A stretch of 5,247 bases of DNA from an uncultured Acidimicrobiia bacterium (lineage in GTDB: Bacteria; Actinomycetota; Acidimicrobiia; Spongiisociales; UBA5794). The stretch lies in assembly GCA_913031525.1 (NCBI GenBank), contig CAJWGC010000089.1:1-5247 (forward strand). The letters are read 5' to 3'. Position numbers and translations under genes: made by a program. Positions 1-5,247 of this stretch are shown here, one piece after another. The notes beneath the pieces were generated by a model. The model worked only from the letters and a program-made list of their open reading frames with translations. It did no database searches and had not been told where the DNA came from. Position 1 is the first letter of the stretch. The number at the start of each line of letters is the position of its first letter.

Positions 1-85
1 TCTTAACTTGGTTTCGACTACGAGGAATGTCACCTTTTACCAGTGTGTGGCGGTTTTTTCGATGCTGCAAGTATGGGAAATTCGC

Positions 86-142
86 AAAAAATCGATTGTT
101 GTCAAGGCGTCCGTTCCTAGCGTTATGAACGAGCCCTTGACA
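86..142 (-). terminator. Probable imperfect intrinsic terminator after the PLP enzyme gene
   Basis: Read on the minus strand, a compound inverted repeat begins about 8 bases after the stop codon of the PLP-enzyme gene. The outer arms are an 8-bp perfect match (135-142 with 100-107, TGTCAAGG/CCTTGACA). The inner arms are 5 bp (127-131 with 112-116), closed by a 10-base loop at 117-126. A run of six T on the minus strand (91-86) follows, about 8 bases beyond the stem. The position and the T run suggest transcription termination, but the gap before the T run and the interrupted stem make it a non-canonical terminator. An operator for a gene beyond the left edge is the alternative. Confidence 0.45.
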
Positions 143-150
143 GGTTCGGA

Positions 151-1437
151 TTAGAAGAATGTCCGCACGGCTCCGATTACGTTGTATTCATCGTCGATTA
201 GCGGGAGGGCGCGCCACCGATCGAAAGTTGTGCAAGGATGGGATATTCCGCAGCCGACCATGTCGCCCACCGAAAGTGGGAAATCAGCCGGAAGTCGAAT
301 GTAAGCATGCTGATCATTGAGGTCGAACACCGTTAGTTCTGATGTTTCCTCGATAATTTCACCGCGTTTTACCGCGAAGGGATGAGGAAGATGGACATCG
401 TGGGATACGTCGCGTTTACCAAAGCCGACTAGTGCGAGATCTGGTTCAGGCCGAGATAGCACATAACCCCAGATCCACAGTGATGCTTGGAGTCGCGGAA
501 GATTCTCCATTGGCCCGCGCTTACCGAATGGACTGGTTTCTGCATACATGCGGGAATCGTGAGTTACGTAGCATCCGGATCGAAGTACAGTCCGAACTGG
601 CCTTCCTATGTCCCATCTCCCGCCGAGAATGAGCGCGATCCGATCTTGAAACATACTGCCGCCTGCTGTAACAATGACTTCATCGGTATCGTCAAACAGG
701 CCTTTTCCAGCGATCTTTTCAGTGAGCTTTCGCATTCGAGTGAGGAATGCATCGACAGCAGTGAAGTCCTCATTTTCCCAGCGGAGGATTCCTTCGTATC
801 CCTCGACACCTACCAATTGCAGGCGCGACGATTCTGCGATACGGCTGGCTACAGAAAAGGCGCTTTCGACAGTTCGCAATCCTGTCCTTCCATGCTCTAT
901 TCCTAATTCGACGAGTACATTGATTGGGCGTCCGTTTGCTTCATTTTCGAGTCCGCGTTCCATAGCAGATACGCAATCTTCGGAGTCGACTAAGCATATG
1001 AATTCGAAGTTTGGATCTTTCTGGAGTTCTCGCCATGCCCAGCGAAGGCCAGCGGGATCTACCACCTGACTAGCGATCAAGATTCGGGGCACATCGAATG
1101 CTTTGAAGATACGCGCTTGTGAGGTGGTAGCAGCGGTTATGGCCCAGGCGCCAGCGTCTAGTTGACGATGAGAGATTTCGGGCGACATTGTTGTTTTCCC
1201 GTGAGGGGCAAGGTCAATACCGCTTGATTCGCAGAAACGACGCATTGTTTCAATGTTGTGTTGCATCGCGGCATCGTTGAGGACGATGACGGGAAATTGG
1301 AACTCGTCTTCAAATAAGTTCCACCCCTGGGAGCTGACATCTTCAAGATCAATCTCAGTCCCGATCGGCCAGCCTTTGTGTTGCCAATCGAGATTCGAGT
1401 ATGTCAGATCGAGGTGAAGGTTGCGTTCACTTTTCAT
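151..1437 (-). CDS. PLP-dependent D-serine dehydratase / D-threonine aldolase-like protein (amino acid deaminase family, COG3616)
   Basis: This 428-residue, probably cytoplasmic enzyme has a fold-type III (alanine racemase-like) PLP barrel followed by a C-terminal beta domain. Around residue 49 it has the barrel entry FPVIVLN. The motif PHGKTT (78-83) supplies the PLP Schiff-base lysine K81. Residues 178-186 (LGIEHGRTG) and the glycine-rich TAGGS (257-261) fit the cofactor-phosphate region. Near the C-terminus GISHPC carries H400-x-C402. In this family D-serine dehydratases bind zinc through His-x-Cys, whereas D-threonine aldolases use His-x-Asp. The sequence therefore favours a dehydratase/deaminase that turns a D-hydroxy amino acid into a 2-oxo acid and ammonia, but the exact substrate cannot be read. 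The length fits the family. The ATG at 1437 has a GAGGA (1448-1452) about 10 bases upstream. It lies 159 bp downstream of the dimethylformamidase-like gene on the same strand and may share its transcript. Confidence 0.85.
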   Translation of the reverse strand: MKSERNLHLDLTYSNLDWQHKGWPIGTEIDLEDVSSQGWNLFEDEFQFPVIVLNDAAMQHNIETMRRFCESSGIDLAPHGKTTMSPEISHRQLDAGAWAITAATTSQARIFKAFDVPRILIASQVVDPAGLRWAWRELQKDPNFEFICLVDSEDCVSAMERGLENEANGRPINVLVELGIEHGRTGLRTVESAFSVASRIAESSRLQLVGVEGYEGILRWENEDFTAVDAFLTRMRKLTEKIAGKGLFDDTDEVIVTAGGSMFQDRIALILGGRWDIGRPVRTVLRSGCYVTHDSRMYAETSPFGKRGPMENLPRLQASLWIWGYVLSRPEPDLALVGFGKRDVSHDVHLPHPFAVKRGEIIEETSELTVFDLNDQHAYIRLPADFPLSVGDMVGCGISHPCTTFDRWRALPLIDDEYNVIGAVRTFF

Positions 1438-1596
1438 GTGGCTTTTTTCCTCATATGGATGTCGGGATCGTTTCTATCAGATCGGAGCACATCATGCAGA
1501 CCAAACCTTTTTTTACAGCGATTTTGAGAGGTTGCTAGGCGGATTAAAAAGATAAAGGTTCCTCCTGTCGTCCGGGTGGAGCGGTTGAGCTGATAC

Positions 1597-3834
1597 TTAA
1601 CGTTCTAGAAATTCGCGCAGTACGTTCTCAGTGATGCGCGATACGTTGTTGTCGTATCCGCTGTAAGGAAGGGCACTGAGCCAGTTGATGGATCCGACCG
1701 AGAATACGGCTCCATTGGTCCCCGTTTCCAGATACACCATATCCGCGCGAACGTTTGGGTTGGTTGTACCGCCGATGGCATGAGTAGTGACTGCTATGTC
1801 CTCTGCACACACGAGGTAGGAATCACTGTGTTGACCGGCAGAGGTCGCGATGACTAGTGCATGAGATGGTGTTCCCAAGGCGAGATCAGCACGATCGATT
1901 TCATCACTGGCGGCGCCTCCGAGGATGAGTCCGAACTCACCGATGGTCTCGTTATCGTCGATTCCCTCGAAGATGAACGCAGCGCGGGGGTTGTGGCTCT
2001 CAGCGGTTCGGCGGTATCCGATTGCTGTGGAGTCGTGACCTTGACCTGCGAATCCGATGCCGACTAGCGAGTTCGGGGCTCGGCCTACATGTCTCCAAAT
2101 GCCTCCGATTTCGCCTGTAGAGGCTAGTTCCAACTCGCCTGGATGCGATTGCCACGTTCGCGTTCCGGCAAACCCCCGGCGTATTTCGATAATATTGGGT
2201 CGCTCCGGGTCGAAAGCTGTGACCCAATAGAACCCGTTGCCACCGAGATACATCAGCCTTCCCGTGTCTGCGAGGTATTCCTCGAGTGCGTCAAGCATGG
2301 ACGAGGTCCAGTATTCGGGATGGCTTCCGGTGATTACGACTCGGTATTGATCTAGAAGTTCGTGTCCATGGAAGTGAATATCTTCGTCAGTAATGACGTC
2401 GTAGTCGAACCCTTTTTCTTCGAGGAAGTTGATGGCGTACAAGTCTGCTGGGTAATGACGGGGCCCTTTGGTCGCTCCATTTTTGTGTGTCGGACGCATG
2501 TCAACGATGGGCCTGAGGTAACTCGAATACGCGATTCCGCTGCCGTCACTGTGGAGGTCGTAAACGGAGGCGCCGAGTTCGTTGTGCTCCATTAGGTAGA
2601 GGTCATAGGGATCCATTTCTATTTCGAGATCGCCTAGTAACTCGATATCGAAGTCTCCGCTGGTCAGGAATCGTCCGTTTGCATAGGCAAGATAAGTATT
2701 CGTCGGAGCTAGAAACGCAATTGGCGCCTTGGCTTGCTTGGGGAGTGGGGAGACAAAGAATGGAACATAGTCAGTTTCTTCGTTGGTCAGAAGGCGGACC
2801 GCGTAGTAACCGGTACGGAGATCTTCTGGCACCTTGATGTTGAAGTCGGTATCCCATCTGGCGTCGACAAGATCATCGTCGTGGAAGTGGATAGCGCCGT
2901 ATTGATCAGGAGCATTGACTCTTGACAGCGATGAGGCGTCCCAGGAATGACCGGTCAGCCCACGCATCGGATAGTTCACCGCGATTCCGTCGAGACCGGA
3001 GTCGCTTACGTCAGCGATGATTTCACTTGAGGGTTCTGTTGCTGCGAAGTCCCAGGCTGCTACAAGTCCAGGGATCGAGCCCGGCGCTGCGCCAGCAGCT
3101 AGTGCATCGATTTCATCGACCGATAAGACTCTCCTATACAGCCGTGGACCCTCGATCTTGCCATTGAAGCATTCAGTGGGCTTGGGGATCGTTCCTCTAC
3201 CATCACAACCTGCTGCAATCAGAAAATCCAGTCCAGAAGGGTCGGATGTAGCAACGATCGATGAGGCATCATATGCAGCTTCTGGTCCACTCCATCCAGC
3301 GGCAACGCGCTGCTTTATAGAAGCCGTTTGGTTTGTCTCGTCGTAAGAGACAACGACGAAATACCATGTTCCCGCGTTGAGCGGAATTTCGATGAAGAGT
3401 GAACCGTTGACGTTATCGGATTGAGAACTACGAAAGGCCAGCCTTCCGTTTTTATCAACGAACAATCCGTAACCGCGTGATCCATCCCAGCGGCCCGCGA
3501 TCGCCTGGTTATGTCCTAGGTTGGGAACAGTCGGCTGGATCCAAGTTTGGATCGTGAAGCTCTTAATTGCGTCAAGAGCAGGAGCGTTAGGGACTGAGAT
3601 GTATGACCCGAGATAGATATCCTGGTGGTGGCCCTGATAGTTGCCGTTTGAAGGGCTATCGATTTCTTCAAATTTGAAACCGGGTCCGTTCGGATTGTCG
3701 TCGCCGTGTAGCAATCGTACGACGGTCGCGTTGTATTGGGCTTCTTCGGAAGACACCTTTATCTCGACTGTTCCGCCGGGATGTACGACTAGCGGATCTG
3801 CATATCCCAGAAGTTCCTTTCTTCGTGATGTCAT
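1597..3834 (-). CDS. N,N-dimethylformamidase large (beta) subunit-like protein
   Basis: This 745-residue protein resembles the large subunit of N,N-dimethylformamidase, an iron amidohydrolase that splits dimethylformamide to formate and dimethylamine. The order is an N-terminal beta segment (about 1-70), a LamG/concanavalin-like domain (about 70-245, with FTIQTW, GTWYFVVVSYD and a LYRRVLS segment), a linking beta region (about 255-365) and the characteristic C-terminal domain (about 370-745). The C-terminal domain includes TYLAYANG (380-387), SVYDLHSDG (423-431), GSHPEYW (503-509) and LGGNGFYW (530-537). The Paracoccus enzyme, as I recall, binds one iron through Tyr399, Tyr440 and Glu521. Here Y384, Y425 and E507 have almost the same spacing (41 and 82 versus 41 and 81), so the metal site looks intact. 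There is no signal peptide. The ATG has GAGGA (3843-3847) 8 bases upstream. No gene for the small subunit, usually found just upstream, is visible. The true substrate may be another formamide or amide. Confidence 0.85.
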   Translation of the reverse strand: MTSRRKELLGYADPLVVHPGGTVEIKVSSEEAQYNATVVRLLHGDDNPNGPGFKFEEIDSPSNGNYQGHHQDIYLGSYISVPNAPALDAIKSFTIQTWIQPTVPNLGHNQAIAGRWDGSRGYGLFVDKNGRLAFRSSQSDNVNGSLFIEIPLNAGTWYFVVVSYDETNQTASIKQRVAAGWSGPEAAYDASSIVATSDPSGLDFLIAAGCDGRGTIPKPTECFNGKIEGPRLYRRVLSVDEIDALAAGAAPGSIPGLVAAWDFAATEPSSEIIADVSDSGLDGIAVNYPMRGLTGHSWDASSLSRVNAPDQYGAIHFHDDDLVDARWDTDFNIKVPEDLRTGYYAVRLLTNEETDYVPFFVSPLPKQAKAPIAFLAPTNTYLAYANGRFLTSGDFDIELLGDLEIEMDPYDLYLMEHNELGASVYDLHSDGSGIAYSSYLRPIVDMRPTHKNGATKGPRHYPADLYAINFLEEKGFDYDVITDEDIHFHGHELLDQYRVVITGSHPEYWTSSMLDALEEYLADTGRLMYLGGNGFYWVTAFDPERPNIIEIRRGFAGTRTWQSHPGELELASTGEIGGIWRHVGRAPNSLVGIGFAGQGHDSTAIGYRRTAESHNPRAAFIFEGIDDNETIGEFGLILGGAASDEIDRADLALGTPSHALVIATSAGQHSDSYLVCAEDIAVTTHAIGGTTNPNVRADMVYLETGTNGAVFSVGSINWLSALPYSGYDNNVSRITENVLREFLER

Positions 3835-3869
3835 CTTCCACTTCCTCTCGGACGGCTTTTACTGTCCTA

Positions 3870-3883
3870 CCCAGTGCGCTGGG
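3870..3883 (-). promoter_or_regulatory. Short GC-rich hairpin in the presumed leader of the amidase gene
   Basis: CCCAG and CTGGG (3870-3874, 3879-3883) form a 5-bp perfect stem around a 4-base loop. It lies about 35-48 bases upstream of the amidase start codon, between the candidate promoter and the ribosome-binding site. It could stabilise the 5' end of the mRNA or be half of an operator. No T run follows on the minus strand, so it is not a terminator. A chance occurrence of so short a stem is possible. Confidence 0.3.
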
Positions 3884-3916
3884 AATTCGCGCAACCTATT
3901 TTCGTCGCTACACAAC

Positions 3917-3946
3917 ATATTGTTTTCGCATCCCCTGCGAAACAAT
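3917..3946 (-). promoter_or_regulatory. Candidate promoter with overlapping operator-like inverted repeat for the amidase gene
   Basis: The arms ATTGTTTTCGCA (3919-3930) and TGCGAAACAAT (3936-3946) pair over 11 bp with one bulged base, around the 5-base centre TCCCC. Read on the minus strand, TTGTTT (3945-3940) and CAATAT (3922-3917) are 17 bases apart, matching the spacing of a sigma-70-type promoter. Each hexamer matches consensus at only about 3 of 6 positions. The dyad would thus fill the spacer between -35 and -10, a usual place for a repressor or MerR-like activator. There is no T run after either arm, which argues against a terminator. Transcription would start near 3910, leaving a leader of about 75 bases. 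The repeat is clear in the sequence, while the promoter role is inferred. Confidence 0.45.
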
Positions 3947-4258
3947 CTTCACGCTCAGCTGACCGAACTGACTGAGAATGCGTTACCAACTATGCCAGCT
4001 TGCTTGTCTGTTGCTGAATGTTCTTATCTGTACCGTAGATGTGTTCGCAACGAGATAGGTAATAGCTGCTGTAGAGGTTGGTCGGTGTGGAGATTGCGAG
4101 TGCATGACTCAGGATGACATGTCCTCTTTCGGCCAGATTCATTTTGTGCCTGACGATCCAACGGCCGTTCTTTGTCTTGAATTGAGCTTTATGGCCATTT
4201 TCACTACAGCGATTTAGCGTTCTGTTGGCTAAACCTTCTGATGTCGTCGATACGGACG

Positions 4259-4271
4259 TAGCATTCCTCTT
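4259..4271 (+). promoter_or_regulatory. Putative -10 box for a leaderless transcript of the DUF3054 gene
   Basis: TAGCAT (4259-4264) fits the actinobacterial TAnnnT -10 pattern and ends exactly 7 bases before the ATG at 4272, the distance at which the start codon would itself be the transcription start. No purine-rich Shine-Dalgarno sequence precedes this ATG (the upstream bases are CATTCCTCTT). No other in-frame start exists back to the TGA at 4239-4241. A convincing -35 is not visible, since TTCTGA at 4236-4241 is weak. Confidence 0.4.
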
Positions 4272-4652
4272 ATGTGGTGGCGCTTTTTCGGAGACTTTGC
4301 CGCGGTCACGTTGTTCATCGGTATAGGCCAGGGTCTTCACGAACGGCCTGACGGGATGGCAGCGATGGCAGACACAGCCGTGCCTTTCCTTATCGGAGTG
4401 AGCCTTGCTTGGACTTTTCCGAGTATTCGTCGGTGCTCCGCTTCCTTGGTTTGTGGAGCTGTCTCGGCACTCGTAACAGCAGGGGTGGGAGTGGCGCTAA
4501 GGAGTCTTGTTTTCGGTGACAGCATCGCCTTGGGCTTCATTCTTGTGACCGTTGCTTTTCTGATCAGTTCTTTCGTAGGGTGGCGATATCTGTGGGCTCG
4601 TTGCTTTGGTGCGGCTGCGCCCAAACAGATTGGACGACGGAGTAAGAGGTGA
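4272..4652 (+). CDS. DUF3054 family small integral membrane protein
   Basis: This 126-residue membrane protein of unknown function has four predicted hydrophobic helices at about 5-22, 32-49, 57-76 and 85-106. A short basic tail follows (PKQIGRRSKR). The family-like features are an early aspartate in helix 1 (D8), an IGQGLHE stretch after it, a proline-containing second helix (AVPFLIGVSLAW), a VGVALR end to helix 3 and a GWRYL end to helix 4. The length is typical of DUF3054. The role of the family is not known. The ATG at 4272 is the only in-frame start after an upstream stop and lacks a Shine-Dalgarno sequence, so leaderless initiation is plausible. Its TGA overlaps the GTG start of the CapA-like gene (GTGA), so the two are translationally coupled. 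That suggests a shared envelope-related job, which is inference only. Confidence 0.75.
   Translation: MWWRFFGDFAAVTLFIGIGQGLHERPDGMAAMADTAVPFLIGVSLAWTFPSIRRCSASLVCGAVSALVTAGVGVALRSLVFGDSIALGFILVTVAFLISSFVGWRYLWARCFGAAAPKQIGRRSKR
4639..4642 (+). promoter_or_regulatory. Shine-Dalgarno site that sets the GTG start of the CapA-like gene
   Basis: GGAG at 4639-4642, inside the last codons of the DUF3054 gene, is 6 bases upstream of GTG 4649. This spacing favours GTG 4649 over the in-frame ATG at 4673, which has only TTCCCGGTTA before it. The upstream start also gives a signal peptide with a complete short n-region. Confidence 0.6.
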
Positions 4653-5247
4653 CCATTTCCTTTTCCCGGTTAATGACCGCTCTTGTGGCCGGATTCGTTG
4701 CCGTAGTTACTGTATCGAGTACTGCACCTGTACTCGGGGCTCCAGTGACGGACGCGTCAGATCCTGTTCCGGCGGCTAGCAATCCTTCTGCGAGCCGATT
4801 GAGCTATGTCCTCGCTTTTACCGGAGACACTCTTATACATCCTGCCGTAGCTACCAGCGCATCACGGTATGCCGAAGGGGATGGATATGACTTCGATCCG
4901 ATGTTCGAAGCTGTGTCTCTTGTTCTCGAGGCGGCGGATCTTTCAATTTGCCACCTCGAAGTTCCGCTAGATCCCACGAGTCGAGATATATCCGGATTCC
5001 CAGTCTTTTCGGCTCCGGGAGAGCTGGCAGGAGATCTTGAGCGAGCTGGATACGATGGATGCTCGACCGCATCTAACCATTCCTTGGACCGCGGCGTCAG
5101 CGGACTGTTCGAAACGCTGGATCTTCTTGATGCGGCCGGGCTAGGACATACCGGGACAGCCCGAAATCCCGAAGAGCGAAAGGGAACCCTTTACGACCTT
5201 GGGGCATTACGAGTCGGCCATGTATCGTTTTCATACGGGGTGCAGCA
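4649..5247 (+). CDS. CapA family protein (poly-gamma-glutamate synthesis-like, metallophosphatase superfamily), 3' truncated by the window edge
   Basis: The first 199 codons are present and the gene continues past the right edge. Residues 1-8 are a short n-region with one arginine. A hydrophobic stretch follows at about 9-30, with small residues around 26-36, so this looks like a Sec signal peptide, and then a Pro/Ala/Ser-rich linker to about 50. The CapA-type metallophosphatase domain starts near 52. FTGDTLIH (57-64) carries the GD motif, CHLEVPL (101-107) has the glutamate of the N/H-L-E motif, and ASNHSLDRG (141-149) holds the NH...D-x-G motif. These are the presumed metal-ligand or active-site positions of the family. 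CapA proteins act at the cell surface in poly-gamma-glutamate capsule formation in Bacillus. In actinobacteria most homologues are uncharacterised and no capB/capC is visible here, so capsule synthesis should not be assumed. The GTG overlaps the upstream stop by four bases. Confidence 0.8.
   Translation, partial: MTISFSRLMTALVAGFVAVVTVSSTAPVLGAPVTDASDPVPAASNPSASRLSYVLAFTGDTLIHPAVATSASRYAEGDGYDFDPMFEAVSLVLEAADLSICHLEVPLDPTSRDISGFPVFSAPGELAGDLERAGYDGCSTASNHSLDRGVSGLFETLDLLDAAGLGHTGTARNPEERKGTLYDLGALRVGHVSFSYGVQ

Larger units (their letters stand above)
3835..4271. other. Divergent intergenic region without a supportable gene
   Basis: These 437 bases separate the minus-strand amidase gene from the plus-strand DUF3054 gene. 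The amidase-proximal third holds a ribosome-binding site (3843-3847), a small GC hairpin and a larger inverted repeat that coincides with a possible promoter. The last dozen or so bases hold a plausible leaderless promoter for the plus-strand gene. Between about 3947 and 4235 I see no RNA gene, no recognisable protein and no clear mobile-element end. Open frames there (minus 3990-4340, plus 4104-4217) lack family motifs. The minus frame would also overlap the DUF3054 coding start. Confidence 0.6.

Noticed and set aside
487..906. 139-residue plus-strand open frame inside the PLP enzyme gene
   Set aside because: It is antisense to a gene with clear catalytic motifs across the same span. Its sequence has no family features.
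1438..1596. Terminator or promoter between the two minus-strand genes
   Set aside because: Only a 4-bp CTCC/GGAG stem with a distant T-rich stretch, and loosely matching hexamers near 1475-1500, are visible. Neither meets a reasonable standard.
3641..4117. 158-residue plus-strand open frame overlapping the start of the amidase gene
   Set aside because: It is antisense to the well-supported amidase N-terminus and continues into the intergenic region with no domain or start signal. It is a shadow frame.
4104..4217. 37-residue plus-strand open frame after a GGAG at 4089-4092
   Set aside because: The spacing of 11 bases is long, the peptide has no recognisable features, and an open frame this short is expected by chance.
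3990..4340. 116-residue minus-strand open frame, considered as the missing dimethylformamidase small subunit or a transposase fragment
   Set aside because: It shows no family motif I recognise and its composition is unlike the neighbours. It also runs antisense into the first 69 bases of the DUF3054 gene, and most of it lies in sequence without coding character.
4337..4624. 95-residue minus-strand open frame opposite the DUF3054 gene
   Set aside because: It is the antisense shadow of a four-helix membrane protein gene, rich in Ala/Thr/Lys with no motif.

Overview
The window shows about 5.2 kb of ordinary bacterial chromosome with moderate G+C (roughly half by eye). It holds two genes on the minus strand and two on the plus strand, separated by a divergent intergenic region of about 440 bp. 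The best taxonomic guess is an actinobacterium. The reasons are a DUF3054-type membrane protein (a family mostly of actinobacteria and haloarchaea), an actinobacterial-looking CapA-like protein, a possible leaderless start behind a TAnnnT -10 box, and GTG start use. Acidimicrobiia or a moderate-G+C actinomycete would fit, but nothing here fixes the genus.

Minus strand, read from right to left: 3834-1597 encodes a 745-residue homologue of the large subunit of N,N-dimethylformamidase, with a LamG-like insert and a putative Tyr-Tyr-Glu iron site. After a 159-bp gap, 1437-151 encodes a 428-residue PLP-dependent protein of the D-serine dehydratase / D-threonine aldolase superfamily (COG3616). It has the PLP lysine and an H-x-C metal motif of the dehydratase type. 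There is no strong terminator between the two genes, but a hairpin lies just after the second. The pair could form a small catabolic unit (amide or formamide hydrolysis plus amino-acid deamination). That link is inference from adjacency.

Divergent region 3835-4271: it contains an 11-bp inverted repeat lying between possible -35 and -10 elements of the amidase gene, a small GC hairpin in that gene's presumed leader, and a putative leaderless promoter for the plus-strand gene. The middle (about 3947-4235) holds no gene I can support.

Plus strand: 4272-4652 encodes a small four-helix membrane protein (DUF3054). It overlaps by four bases (GTGA) the start of a CapA-like exported metallophosphatase-superfamily protein that runs off the right edge. 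The two are almost certainly co-transcribed and translationally coupled. I found no mobile element, CRISPR array, tRNA or rRNA. The most notable items are the apparently orphan dimethylformamidase-like large subunit, its operator-like inverted repeat, and its pairing with a D-amino-acid-dehydratase-like enzyme.
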